The notes under the pieces were generated by a model, which searched no databases, was not told the origin of the DNA, and was given only the letters and a program-made list of their open reading frames with translations. Source: Mesolinea sp040772305 (GTDB taxonomy: Bacteria > Chloroflexota > Anaerolineae > Anaerolineales > Anaerolineaceae). Taken from it: 64,000 nt of DNA. Made by a program: the position numbers and the translations under genes. Positions 1 to 8,888 of the stretch are shown here, one piece after another (position 1 is the stretch's first letter; each line of letters begins with the position of its first letter). The DNA lies in NCBI GenBank assembly GCA_040772305.1, contig JAXGYK010000002.1:496001-560000 (forward strand), written 5' to 3'.

Positions 1-2205
1 GTTAAAGGCATTAATGCCCAGTTTGGCGCAGGCAATTGCAGTTGCGTATTCCCAGCGATAAAACTCTGTCCCCAGGTCATAAGGGTCAGAAAGCTGAAAA
101 CTGAGTACGGTGTACCCGGTTCCTAATAGTGCTTGCGCAAGTGCATCAAAAGCGCCGTCTACACGCATATAAGCAAAAATACGGTCTTTACCATAGGATT
201 CGATGGGTTGGACAGGTTCCCCTTCGATAGGTAATATGCCTTTTCCTTCCTTACCAGAGCTCTCAGCGATCAGCTGTTCAAGCCAAGGCACCAAGGTGGC
301 CGCAAAGCTATCGGTTAGGAATGTAAGTTTGTCTGCCCCATTTAATGCTGCTTGGGCAAGGGTTAAGCCCAGAACAAGAGGTGGATTTGCTGCATATGGA
401 ACGGACAGCCCACTGAAAGAAGCCATGTTTGCTCCTTTGGTTAAGAGCTTGGGCAGGTTAATTCCCATCAGTGCAGCAGGCAACAGTCCGAATGCCGTAA
501 ATACTGAGAAACGGCCGCCAACATCGGCCGGGGCTTTAAATACCCTTCGGAAGCCTCTTTCAATGGCTAGCTTCTCAAGGCTAGTTCCAGGATCCGTAAC
601 TGCACAAAAGTGTCTGCCAATCTGCTTTAATCCAGCATCCTTACAGGCTTCCCAAAAATAGTTTAGGGCTGCGTTGGTTTCGCTGGTAGTTCCCGATTTA
701 CTCGAAACTACAAAAAGGCATTCACTAAGAGAGATACCCTTCAGGCGTTCCTGGATTTCATCCGGGTTGGTTGTATCAATAATCGCGAGCTGCATTCCTT
801 TGCCGGCTGGAACCTCAGGGCTGAGTGCCAAGCTCATTACCTCTGGTGCCAGAGAAGACCCACCCATGCCCAGCACAAAGGCATAACGCAAACCATCCGA
901 CATGCATTCCTGAGCAAAGGCCTGGTAATCTTGTACCAGTTCGAATTGTTTGCCGGGAAGATCCAGCCAACCAAGCCGCTCACAGATCTCTTCATGTTCC
1001 GATTTATTTTGAGTCCACAAACTGGGGTCATGGTCGAAAAGCCGGGAAACATAATGATTATCGGTTGCTTCCCGCACCACGGCAGGGATCTGATCTGCAA
1101 GAGGACCTAATTGAGTTACGAAATTCTGTCGTTTGGTATCAATGGTTGCTAAAAGCCCTCTAAAGGCCACTGCAAACTGCTCAACCCCATCGTTTTCCAG
1201 CTTATCTGTAATAGCTTTTAGGCTGATTCCTGCACTTTCCAGGGCCTGCAGCCGCTTTCTTGCCCCCTCAAGATCATCTTCAATTTGACAGCGACTTGCA
1301 TCCCCATGGTCTAGAAAAGCCTCAATTGTATTGGGTGGTGCTGTATTGACACAACCAGGACCAATAAGTTTGTCTACATACATCACGTCGCTGTATGCCG
1401 GATTTTTTGTACCAGTAGAAGCCCATAATGGGCGCTGGCGCTGGGCACCAGCCTCAGCAAGTTTTGCAAAACGTTCGCTATCAAAAACAGATTTATATGC
1501 TTGGAAAGCCATTCTGGTATTGTCAACCGCTGTATGGCCTTTTGGCAAAGCTTGGCAGCTACTCAGCAGATTGTCTACGGCAGTGTCAATCCGTGAGACA
1601 AAGAAAGACGCAACAGAAGCAATTTTATCGAGGGTCAGCCCATTAACATGCCGCTGCTCCAACCCTGAAATATAGGCTTCCATTACTTCATAGTAACGTT
1701 CAACAGAAAAAATAAGCGTGGCGTTTGTATTTAAACCTGCTGCTGTCAGTGCTTGAATTGCAGGTATGCCGGCATCAGTGGCAGGCACCTTAACCATTAG
1801 GTTTGGCCGGTCTACCAGGGCCCAAAGCTCCTTAGCCTCCTGAATTGTCGCCTCTGTATCGTGCGCTAAAAGGGGACTTACTTCCAGGCTCACATATCCA
1901 TCCTCGCCTTTGGTCTTTTGGTAAAGTGGTAAAAAGAGATCTGCAGCACGTTGGATATCTGATATTACCAGCTGCAAATATATTTCCTCAGTATTCATGC
2001 CAGACCAGCTCATGGCCTGCAATGAATCATCGTAAGCCTGTGAATTCCCGATCGCTTTCTCGAAGAGACTGGGGTTAGAGGTCATTCCGTAGATTTCACC
2101 AGCTTCGATCTTCGCGGCAAGGCTGCCGTCATCCAAAAGTGTCCTGTCAATATTGTCGAACCAGATTGACAGCCCCAGTTTGTTTAACTCCTGTGCCTTG
2201 TTCAT
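1..2205 (-). CDS. tal-pgi: Bifunctional transaldolase / glucose-6-phosphate isomerase, 3' end outside window
   Basis: The frame stays open for 735 codons from the ATG at 2205 to the left edge, so the C-terminus is missing. The N-terminal half is transaldolase: it shows the Schiff-base lysine motif LMVKVPATDAGIP (coded near 1770-1810). The second half is phosphoglucose isomerase: LGMGGSSLAPEV (near 830-880), SSKSGTTSET (near 690-715) and GGRFSVFTAFGLLP (near 475-525) are family signatures. The fused enzyme would interconvert sedoheptulose-7-P plus glyceraldehyde-3-P with erythrose-4-P plus fructose-6-P, and then fructose-6-P with glucose-6-P, in the cytosol. It starts 6 bases after the transketolase stop and its ribosome site lies in the end of that gene, so the two are one operon. 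Such fusions are known in several bacterial groups. The function is well supported; only the end is unseen. Confidence 0.95.
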   Translation of the reverse strand, partial: MNKAQELNKLGLSIWFDNIDRTLLDDGSLAAKIEAGEIYGMTSNPSLFEKAIGNSQAYDDSLQAMSWSGMNTEEIYLQLVISDIQRAADLFLPLYQKTKGEDGYVSLEVSPLLAHDTEATIQEAKELWALVDRPNLMVKVPATDAGIPAIQALTAAGLNTNATLIFSVERYYEVMEAYISGLEQRHVNGLTLDKIASVASFFVSRIDTAVDNLLSSCQALPKGHTAVDNTRMAFQAYKSVFDSERFAKLAEAGAQRQRPLWASTGTKNPAYSDVMYVDKLIGPGCVNTAPPNTIEAFLDHGDASRCQIEDDLEGARKRLQALESAGISLKAITDKLENDGVEQFAVAFRGLLATIDTKRQNFVTQLGPLADQIPAVVREATDNHYVSRLFDHDPSLWTQNKSEHEEICERLGWLDLPGKQFELVQDYQAFAQECMSDGLRYAFVLGMGGSSLAPEVMSLALSPEVPAGKGMQLAIIDTTNPDEIQERLKGISLSECLFVVSSKSGTTSETNAALNYFWEACKDAGLKQIGRHFCAVTDPGTSLEKLAIERGFRRVFKAPADVGGRFSVFTAFGLLPAALMGINLPKLLTKGANMASFSGLSVPYAANPPLVLGLTLAQAALNGADKLTFLTDSFAATLVPWLEQLIAESSGKEGKGILPIEGEPVQPIESYGKDRIFAYMRVDGAFDALAQALLGTGYTVLSFQLSDPYDLGTEFYRWEYATAIACAKLGINAFN

Positions 2206-2211
2206 ATCACC

Positions 2212-4221
2212 TCACTTGGAATTTTTGAGCAATTTACGCGCTTGTTTTACTACATTCTCTACTGTAAAACCAAATTCCTCCATAACACGACTGCCCGGGG
2301 CAGATGCTCCAAAGCGATCGATCCCGATTGAAATTCCTGAATCGCCAACCCAGCCTTGCCAGCCCGTGGTTACTCCGGCTTCAACCGAAAGACGGGCCTT
2401 TACCTCGGGAGGTAATACTTCATTGCGATAAGAAGCTGGTTGTGCTTTGAATAACTCCCAGCAGGGCATCGAAACAACACGCACATTATGTCCTTGACGC
2501 TTTAATTTGAGAGCAGCCTCAACTCCAAGCTGTACCTCGGTACCGGTGGCAATAATGATTAGGTCCGGGGTTCCGGATTTCGTTTGATACAGGGTATAGG
2601 CCCCTTTCTGGACGCCCTCAGCACTGTTTACCCAGCTGCGGTCGAAGGTCGGTGTGTTTTGGCGGGACAGTGCCAAAACAGTTGTTTTATCGCGGTTTTC
2701 AACAGCATATTTCCAAGCCTGTACGGTTTCGTTTGCATCAGCAGGTCGGAATACCATCAAGTCCGGAATCAGACGCAGGCTCATAAGTGTTTCAACCGGT
2801 TCGTGCGTAGGGCCATCCTCGCCTACTGCGATGGAATCGTGCGTAAACACGTAAATAGATCCCATCTTGGAAAGTGCAGAAACACGCAAGGCGCCGCGCA
2901 AGTAGTCAGAAAATACCAGGAAAGTTGCGCAGTAAGGAATGAGGCCTCCGTGTACGTAAATTCCATTTGCTATGGCAGCCATTGCCATTTCGCGTACTCC
3001 AAAGTGGATGTTGCGTCCTTCAGGGTTTTGAGCCGAAAAAGCTGGGTAATCGTTCATCCAGGAATTATTAGACGGAGCAAGGTCTGCAGATCCTCCAATC
3101 AGCTCAGGGACTACACTGGCGATTGCGTTAATGGCTTTTCCGGAAGCCACACGTGTGGCAATTCCCTTCTCATCTCCTTTAAATTCAGGAAGTGCTTTTT
3201 TCCAGTTCTTGGGCATTTTTCCGGCAAGCCGGCGTTCAAATTCGGCTGCTAACTCTGGGTAGGCCTTGCGATAAGCCTCAAACTGCTCTTCCCATTCGGT
3301 TTGTGCTTTTTGACCGGTTGTTTTCGATTGTGCAAAATGATTTAAGACGGACTCTGGGGCAAAGAACAATGGTTCGGTGGGCCAGTTGACGGCTGTCTTC
3401 GCTGCATTTAGTTCATCCCATCCAGCTGGTGAGCCGTGAATACCCGAAGTGCCGGCTTTTGTAGGCAGACCATACCCAATAACGGTACGGCAAATAATAA
3501 GCGAAGGCCGGGAATCAGCTTGGGCAGCTTTGATGGCGGCGTCTAGAGCCTCAACATCATTGCCGTCAGCAACGTTTTGAACATGCCAATTATAGGCTTC
3601 GAAGCGTTTAACAATATCCTCGCTAAAGGTTAAATCAGTGGATCCTTCAATCGAAATTTTGTTGGAATCATACAGGAAGATAATCTTTCCCAGCTCCAGG
3701 TGACCTGCCAGAGAAGCAGCTTCCGAACTGATCCCTTCCATCAAGTCGCCATCAGTTACGATGGCATAGGTGTAATGGTCAACGATTTCATGCCCAGGCC
3801 GGTTAAAATGTGCGGCAAGGTGTTTTTCAGCAATGGCCATACCTACAGCATTTGCAAAGCCTTGCCCAAGCGGTCCGGTAGTGGTTTCTACGCCCACTGT
3901 ATGGCCATACTCTGGGTGTCCGGGTGTTTTTGAACCCCACTGGCGGAAAAGTTTTAGGTCTTCTAAACTTAAGTCATACCCGGTAAGGTGGAGCATCGTG
4001 TAAAGCAACATGGATCCGTGACCACCGGAAAGCACAAAACGGTCTCGATTTGACCATTTTGGGTCACCGGGATTATGCTTTAAATTACGCATCCAGATAG
4101 CATAGGCAAGCGCTGCAGCCCCCATGGGGAGTCCGGGGTGTCCAGAGTTGGCTACCTGTACTCCATCAGCAGAAATAAAGCGGATGGCATTCAAGTAATC
4201 TGTCATCGCGGTTTTAGGCAT
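2212..4221 (-). CDS. tkt: Transketolase
   Basis: A full-length 669-residue transketolase, the usual size. It transfers two-carbon ketol units between sugar phosphates in the pentose phosphate pathway using thiamine diphosphate and Mg2+. The N-terminal TPP domain carries the expected DGDLMEGISSEAA stretch (about residue 158) followed by the YDSNKISIEG metal/TPP segment; the pyrimidine domain has SADLAPSNNS and the FGVREMAMAAIANG stretch; a C-terminal transketolase domain follows. The ATG at 4221 has a GGAGG ribosome site 9 bases upstream. The tal-pgi fusion follows after 6 bases, so the operon covers the non-oxidative branch plus glucose-6-P isomerization. The gene is divergent from the FolM-like reductase across about 100 bases that must hold both promoters; I could not fix either. 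Confidence 0.97.
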   Translation of the reverse strand: MPKTAMTDYLNAIRFISADGVQVANSGHPGLPMGAAALAYAIWMRNLKHNPGDPKWSNRDRFVLSGGHGSMLLYTMLHLTGYDLSLEDLKLFRQWGSKTPGHPEYGHTVGVETTTGPLGQGFANAVGMAIAEKHLAAHFNRPGHEIVDHYTYAIVTDGDLMEGISSEAASLAGHLELGKIIFLYDSNKISIEGSTDLTFSEDIVKRFEAYNWHVQNVADGNDVEALDAAIKAAQADSRPSLIICRTVIGYGLPTKAGTSGIHGSPAGWDELNAAKTAVNWPTEPLFFAPESVLNHFAQSKTTGQKAQTEWEEQFEAYRKAYPELAAEFERRLAGKMPKNWKKALPEFKGDEKGIATRVASGKAINAIASVVPELIGGSADLAPSNNSWMNDYPAFSAQNPEGRNIHFGVREMAMAAIANGIYVHGGLIPYCATFLVFSDYLRGALRVSALSKMGSIYVFTHDSIAVGEDGPTHEPVETLMSLRLIPDLMVFRPADANETVQAWKYAVENRDKTTVLALSRQNTPTFDRSWVNSAEGVQKGAYTLYQTKSGTPDLIIIATGTEVQLGVEAALKLKRQGHNVRVVSMPCWELFKAQPASYRNEVLPPEVKARLSVEAGVTTGWQGWVGDSGISIGIDRFGASAPGSRVMEEFGFTVENVVKQARKLLKNSK

Positions 4222-4324
4222 GTTTATAAACCTCCATCATCAATTTTAGGAATGTTAGAATTCTACCATCCCGGTATTTTAAAGATAGGATCAACCCTGT
4301 TCAGTTGCGGAGAAAAGGATAAAG

Positions 4325-5056
4325 ATGGACATAAAAAATAAAATTGCGCTGGTGACCGGCAGCGGCATTCGGCTTGGACGCGCTATTGCAATAAGCTTAG
4401 CTGAAAAGGGATGTAACCTGGCTTTGCATTATCACAGCAGTCAGAAAGATGCGGAGGAGCTAAAGAACTTGGTAGAAAGGATGGGAGTAGAGGCGGAGCT
4501 CTTCCAAACTGATTTGGGGAATCCTGAAAATGCTAAGAATCTTATAGGTGATGTAGTTGACAGATTTGGCAGTCTTGAGATTTTGGTTAATAACGCGGGT
4601 CTTTACGGAAGAGGACGGGGACTTGCTACAGACCTTTCGCGTTTGGAAGAACAATTCCGGCTTAACCTTTTTACACCTATTCTGCTGATACGCGCTTTCG
4701 CAGAGGCACTTGCTTCAGATAGTCAGGGTAAGGTGATCAATATCGCTGATGCAAAGGTGCTCCAAATCGGATATGATCATTTTGCATACCGGCTTACAAA
4801 ACGAGGTTTGATAGATATTACCCGGATGTTTGCCCTGGAATTGGCGCCAAGAATTACTGTAAACGCGGTTGCCCCTGGCGTTATGATGCCTCTTGCTGGT
4901 TTTGAAGACGTCGATATGGATGCTCGTGCGCAGCGCCTGATCCCTTTGAAACGTATTGGTGCTCCAGAGTTTGTTGCACAAAATGTTTTGCACCTGCTGG
5001 AGCAGGATTTTATGACCGGGGTAGTGCTCCCGGTAGATGGCGGAGAGAACATCTAA
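4325..5056 (+). CDS. SDR-family pteridine (dihydromonapterin/dihydrofolate) reductase, FolM-like
   Basis: A 243-residue short-chain dehydrogenase/reductase. The nucleotide-binding segment is TGSGIRLGRAIA (residues 11-22): an Arg within the glycine loop is typical of the pteridine reductase/FolM branch rather than the general TGxxxGIG form. NNAG (residues 88-91) and the catalytic YRLTK pair are present, but the usual active-site Ser strand reads NIADAK, again as in FolM/PTR1-like enzymes. The likely reaction is NADPH reduction of dihydromonapterin or dihydrofolate. Context supports a pterin role: folB is at 6500 and folE at 6860, with a glycosyltransferase between. The ribosome site AAGGA lies before the ATG. 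Its last 4 bases overlap the end of the convergent glycosyltransferase. A general SDR cannot be excluded. Confidence 0.75.
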   Translation: MDIKNKIALVTGSGIRLGRAIAISLAEKGCNLALHYHSSQKDAEELKNLVERMGVEAELFQTDLGNPENAKNLIGDVVDRFGSLEILVNNAGLYGRGRGLATDLSRLEEQFRLNLFTPILLIRAFAEALASDSQGKVINIADAKVLQIGYDHFAYRLTKRGLIDITRMFALELAPRITVNAVAPGVMMPLAGFEDVDMDARAQRLIPLKRIGAPEFVAQNVLHLLEQDFMTGVVLPVDGGENI

Positions 5057-6456
5057 GCCTCACACTCAAGAGACAATGGGACAAGTAAGCCTATGCGCTT
5101 AAAGTCTGCCCACTCTGGAGTGTCTTCAATAAAGCCATATTGAGCTAGTAGCTGGAGCATTCTTTCCAGCATGGGCAAATCCCGTTCGGTATACCACCTT
5201 GCGTGATAATCGTGGTACAAGGCATTATCTTCGTGATAAACCCAAGGAGCAAGACCTAGCCTCCTTTTATCCTTAGGAGGCTGGAATTGGAGAAGAGGGC
5301 GAATTTGTGCCTCGAGGATAACTTTGGTATACGCTTCCAGTTGTGATTTGGCAGAAAAATGTTTTGCAATCCTCTCTTGGTCTTTTTCCAAGACACGCTT
5401 TTTTGCCCTAAGTGCTTGAACTGTCTGGTTGGCCGCGTCCTCCAGGTCTAATGGTCTCGCTTTGAGCAGGAGATTATCTGCTAATTGACTGCGATGGGTG
5501 CCGATTTTATAAACCAGGCTAGGCGTTCCGCAAAGCAGCGATTCGTAGGCCACATTTCCAAATGCTTCAGGTGCCGTACCCAAACAAACGGTAAGGTCGG
5601 CTAAAGAGTAGTATGCCGGCATCTGATCTGGAGTCAGCCATCTGTGGAAAATGAAATTCTGCTCTAAACCTTTGCTCCGAATAAGCTCTTTGCAAAAGGA
5701 GAGGAACTGGTTTTCATCCTTACCACGCATCTGGTCTAAGCCATGCGGAACCAAAGCCTTTAAATTTGCGAATTCGGGCATTTTAACGAGCTTTGCTACG
5801 AGATCAATCGCAGAGAGCAGACCTTTACCTGGTTCCACGCGATGGGGATGGACGATTATAGGTTCAGCTTCTGGACAATCAACCAATAATTGCCTCCGCA
5901 ATTCCTCTGCGTTGCTTGGCTGATACAGAGCGGTATCCAAGCCATTGTTGATTTGGTGAAGCCTTTGCGCAAAACCAGACAGATACATGCCAGCTGTGGC
6001 TCTTAGAACCTGAGCAGAATATGGTGAGACAGCGATGATTTCATCTGCCTGAGATAAAAAGCTTCCCAAGATCGATTCAGGGTAAAAGTTATCTCTGAAT
6101 GAAGTGATCACCGGAATCTTAGAGAACTTATGCGGCAGCAAAAGTTCTCCATCATGAATATATAATCGGTCAGCCTGCTTGATTTCTTTTGCTATGCGGG
6201 AATAGATGTAACTGAGGTCAGCAGGTGAAACGGCGTAAGGCTGCGGAAAAGGCTGATGGAATGGCAAAACGGCTTTGACCTGGTAGCCTGCAGAAGTAAT
6301 AAATGACTGCGGACCATCCATGGGTTGGGAAGAAATGATTGTAAGATCATGTCCAAGTGAGCTCAGGTATTCAGCCAGATTCATAAGGTGCTTGGACGCA
6401 CCTCCGCTAATGTGCTCTTGGAAGATAGGATTGATCGAAAAGGCTATTATTCGCAT
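5053..6456 (-). CDS. Glycosyltransferase family 4 (GT-B fold)
   Basis: A 467-residue GT4-type glycosyltransferase. The N-terminus has the GGASKHLMNLAEYLSSLGH acceptor-domain pattern; the C-terminal domain has HRVEPGKGL (sugar-nucleotide phosphate site) and EAFGNVAYESLLCGTPSLV, the E-x7-E type donor-binding signature at about residues 325-345. A further tail of roughly 80 residues (after 385) is longer than in many GT4 enzymes and is not recognised. It probably transfers a sugar to a lipid or polysaccharide acceptor at the cytoplasmic face; donor and acceptor cannot be read from sequence. The AGGTGAG ribosome site precedes the ATG at 6456. It is divergent from folB and convergent with the SDR gene, overlapping its end by 4 bases. 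Confidence 0.88.
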   Translation of the reverse strand: MRIIAFSINPIFQEHISGGASKHLMNLAEYLSSLGHDLTIISSQPMDGPQSFITSAGYQVKAVLPFHQPFPQPYAVSPADLSYIYSRIAKEIKQADRLYIHDGELLLPHKFSKIPVITSFRDNFYPESILGSFLSQADEIIAVSPYSAQVLRATAGMYLSGFAQRLHQINNGLDTALYQPSNAEELRRQLLVDCPEAEPIIVHPHRVEPGKGLLSAIDLVAKLVKMPEFANLKALVPHGLDQMRGKDENQFLSFCKELIRSKGLEQNFIFHRWLTPDQMPAYYSLADLTVCLGTAPEAFGNVAYESLLCGTPSLVYKIGTHRSQLADNLLLKARPLDLEDAANQTVQALRAKKRVLEKDQERIAKHFSAKSQLEAYTKVILEAQIRPLLQFQPPKDKRRLGLAPWVYHEDNALYHDYHARWYTERDLPMLERMLQLLAQYGFIEDTPEWADFKRIGLLVPLSLECEA

Positions 6457-6499
6457 CGCTCACCTGATAGAATGGTGTCCATAATTTATTGAGGTATTC

Positions 6500-6850
6500 A
6501 TGGACAAAATCATAATCACTGATCTGGTTGCCCGAGGAGTCATTGGGGTCGAGCATCCCGAACGTGACAACGCGCAAGACCTACTGATTAATCTTACCTT
6601 AGCCCTTGACCTTTCCCATGCAGGCTTAAGTGATTCGATCTGCGACACTGTTTCCTATTCAGCGGTTGTCAAAGCTGTGCGTCAAAGAGTTGCAGAAAGT
6701 AGTTATCACCTGGTGGAAAGCCTTGCTGAGAGTCTGGCGCAAATGCTTTTGGAACAGTATCCCTTCAATACTGTAACTGTACGTGTTGAAAAACAACGCT
6801 TTGTCAAGGGCACGGAGAGAGTTGGGGTAGAAATTGAGCGAGGTCGTTAA
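6500..6850 (+). CDS. folB: Dihydroneopterin aldolase
   Basis: A 116-residue FolB, the standard size. It converts 7,8-dihydroneopterin to 6-hydroxymethyl-dihydropterin and glycolaldehyde in folate synthesis and forms a homo-octamer. The start ITDLVARGVIGVEHPERD contains the conserved pterin-anchoring region, SYSAVVKAVRQ and YHLVESLAE follow, and VRVEKQRFVKG carries the conserved lysine near residue 95. A GAGGT ribosome site lies shortly before the ATG. Its stop is 10 bases from the end of the convergent folE, placing steps 1 and 3 of pterin synthesis tail to tail. Confidence 0.95.
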   Translation: MDKIIITDLVARGVIGVEHPERDNAQDLLINLTLALDLSHAGLSDSICDTVSYSAVVKAVRQRVAESSYHLVESLAESLAQMLLEQYPFNTVTVRVEKQRFVKGTERVGVEIERGR

Positions 6851-6859
6851 GCTTGCGCT

Positions 6860-7477
6860 TCAGGCTTTTGAAGCGATATGATTGAGGAACTCCATGCGGG
6901 TTTCCAGCTTGGAACGGAACACACCCAGCATTGCTGAAGTAGTCATGCTGGCTTCTTTTTTACGCACACCGCGCATCATCATGCACAAATGTTGTGCCTC
7001 CAGCACAACAGCAACTCCTTGCGGCATAATTGCATCCTGAATAAAGTTGGCGATTTGCTGCGTCATCCGCTCCTGCACCTGCAATCTGCGTGCAAACATT
7101 TCAACAATCCGCGGAATTTTTGAAAGACCGATCACTTTGCCATTTGGGATATAAGCTACATGCGCGTGTCCAAAAAAGGGCAAGATATGGTGCTCGCACA
7201 TGCTGTAAAACTCGATGTCATTCACGATTACCATTGCATCGTAGTCCACCTCGAAAAGCGCACCATTGATGAGCTGATTCGGGTCGATTCGATAACCTGC
7301 CATGATCTCCTCATAGGTCCTTGCCACGCGGTCCGGAGTCTTAAGCAAGCCTTCGCGATCAGGATCTTCTCCGATGGCCTCAAGAATTTCACGCGCAGAT
7401 TGAGAAATACGCTCCTTATCTAAGTCGCTATCCCTGAATAATTCTGCAGACTGACTTAGAGGGTTCTTGCAATTCAT
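6860..7477 (-). CDS. folE: GTP cyclohydrolase I
   Basis: A 205-residue type I GTP cyclohydrolase, which converts GTP to 7,8-dihydroneopterin triphosphate. Zn ligands are visible in SMCEHHILPFFGHAHVAY and in EAQHLCMMMRG; KEASMTTSAMLG completes the active site. I place the start at ATG 7477 because GGAG lies 8 bases upstream; a longer reading from 7513 would begin inside a terminator hairpin. Transcription from the upstream hpf gene would have to pass that hairpin, which ends about 20 bases before this start. The gene converges on folB. Homodecamer of the family is expected. Confidence 0.96.
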   Translation of the reverse strand: MNCKNPLSQSAELFRDSDLDKERISQSAREILEAIGEDPDREGLLKTPDRVARTYEEIMAGYRIDPNQLINGALFEVDYDAMVIVNDIEFYSMCEHHILPFFGHAHVAYIPNGKVIGLSKIPRIVEMFARRLQVQERMTQQIANFIQDAIMPQGVAVVLEAQHLCMMMRGVRKKEASMTTSAMLGVFRSKLETRMEFLNHIASKA

Positions 7478-7488
7478 TGTCTTGCTCC

Positions 7489-7526
7489 AAAATAGATACA
7501 GACCCTGGCCCATTGACCAGGGTCTG
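7489..7526 (-). terminator. Rho-independent terminator after hpf
   Basis: A perfect 10-bp stem, CAGACCCTGG (7499-7508) with CCAGGGTCTG (7517-7526), has an 8-base loop. On the minus strand it is followed by the T-rich TATCTATTTT. It sits between the hpf stop and the folE start, 21 bases from the folE ATG. Confidence 0.75.
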
Positions 7527-7537
7527 GTCAGATTTAT

Positions 7538-8095
7538 CTAGGCAATTTCAGGGTCGATAAGACCGTAGGTGCCATCGCGACGCCGATAGAGAACATTCAC
7601 CTTATTACTCTCAGCATTCAGAAATACAAAGAAATACTCGTGCCCAAGCAGCTGGAGTTGTTCCAATGCTTCCAGTTCATCCATAGGTGTAAGAGCAAAA
7701 GTTTTGCGTCTGACGATCCGCGGTCCTTCAACAGGTTCTGGTTCTTCAGCATCATGAGTAGCGATCTTCGAAATGTCCTCACCGCGTTTCCCCCAGTGTT
7801 TACCCTTAAAACGCTCGATCTGGCGGGTCATCTTATCTACCGTAGCATCAATGGCAGACTGTATGGTTTCAGCCCGTTCTTCCGCACGTAAGATGAAGCC
7901 TTTGCCACGGATAGTAACTTGAGCAATGTTGCGGTCGGCAAGGTTCCGTGCTGACTTCGCATGGGCAAGATCTACACGGCATTCATCGATCTCATTGAGG
8001 AATCTTTCGAGGCGTCCGACTTTCTTATTGACGTAATTCCGAATTGGAGATGTTAATTCCAAATCTTTAGTGTAGATATCGATCTTAAGAGCCAT
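7538..8095 (-). CDS. hpf: Ribosome hibernation-promoting factor, long form
   Basis: A 185-residue long HPF. The N-terminal S30AE domain (about 1-100) begins LKIDIYTKDLELTSPIRNYV; the C-terminal dimerization domain (about 130-185) contains KTFALTPMDELEALEQLQLL and GHEYFFVFLNAES. It binds the 30S subunit and joins two 70S particles into inactive 100S dimers during starvation. I choose ATG 8095, which has CTGGAGG 5 bases upstream, over an upstream in-frame start that lacks a ribosome site. A TATAAT -10-like hexamer is at 8121-8126 on this strand, suggesting its own promoter between comF and hpf. Confidence 0.95.
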   Translation of the reverse strand: MALKIDIYTKDLELTSPIRNYVNKKVGRLERFLNEIDECRVDLAHAKSARNLADRNIAQVTIRGKGFILRAEERAETIQSAIDATVDKMTRQIERFKGKHWGKRGEDISKIATHDAEEPEPVEGPRIVRRKTFALTPMDELEALEQLQLLGHEYFFVFLNAESNKVNVLYRRRDGTYGLIDPEIA

Positions 8096-8144
8096 AGCAA
8101 CCTCCAGGGAATTTTTAATAATTATAACCATTTCTTTACCTGCT

Positions 8145-8888
8145 TTAACTACTGAAGTTATTTTCCGGCTTATCCAATGCTTTGGCCAGGGTTAATCCAT
8201 AGACACTGTTCGCACCGCTTGCCTTTAATGCCCGCGCACATTCGTTCAGCGTGGCTCCCGTGGTAAAAACATCATCGACTAGCAAGACATTCCGATCGCG
8301 TACCAGAACCTCATTGCTTTGAAAAGCATCGGCTACATTTGCCTGACGCTCATAAAAGTTAAGCGTAACTTGCGATTTAGTTTCACGGATGCGTTTTAAC
8401 GCATTTCCAAAATAAGGTAAACCAATGCGACTGGCTAAGGGGCGTGCCAGCAGGGCTGCCTGGTTGTAACCACGAGACCTTTTGTGCCGCGGACTTAATG
8501 GAACAGATGTAACCAGGTTGGGCTTCCAATTTGTAGAACGGAAAGTTTTAATAAGAAAACCAGCTAACTGTAGACCCAGAAAAAGATTATGTTCGTACTT
8601 TAAAGACCGGATTGCCTGAGCTAAAGGCCCTAAATAAAGTCCGAACTGGCGTACTTCATCATAGTTCCATTCCTTGCCGGAGCATCGCTTGCACACTCCT
8701 CGCCGGGGCAAAACAGTACCGCAATAGATACAAGCAGGCTGGAGCGTAACTTGGATTTTTGATTGGCAATCAAAACAGAATGAGTATCCCTCTGTTTCGC
8801 ATGTGATGCATCTGGGCGGAAAAAGCCAATTTATGGCATTTTCACAGAAGGGAACCAGATTCTGCCAAATCCAGGGCTCAAGAGACAT
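8145..8888 (-). CDS. comF: ComF-family phosphoribosyltransferase-like protein
   Basis: A 247-residue ComF/GntX-type protein. The N-terminus has paired Cys motifs (CITC, CFDC, CIYC, CKRC within residues 27-70), a zinc-ribbon. The C-terminal domain ends in VLLVDDVFTTGATLNE (about residue 200), the PRPP-binding signature. In competent bacteria ComF is needed for DNA uptake; elsewhere its role is unclear. The ATG at 8888 shares its A with the stop codon of the small upstream membrane peptide, so translation is probably coupled. A GTG one codon earlier is possible but less likely. hpf follows after 49 bases. Confidence 0.9.
   Translation of the reverse strand: MSLEPWIWQNLVPFCENAINWLFPPRCITCETEGYSFCFDCQSKIQVTLQPACIYCGTVLPRRGVCKRCSGKEWNYDEVRQFGLYLGPLAQAIRSLKYEHNLFLGLQLAGFLIKTFRSTNWKPNLVTSVPLSPRHKRSRGYNQAALLARPLASRIGLPYFGNALKRIRETKSQVTLNFYERQANVADAFQSNEVLVRDRNVLLVDDVFTTGATLNECARALKASGANSVYGLTLAKALDKPENNFSS

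Noticed and set aside
2584..3252. 222-codon plus-strand frame opposite transketolase
   Set aside because: Entirely inside tkt on the other strand, Cys- and Ser-rich without a pattern; a shadow frame.
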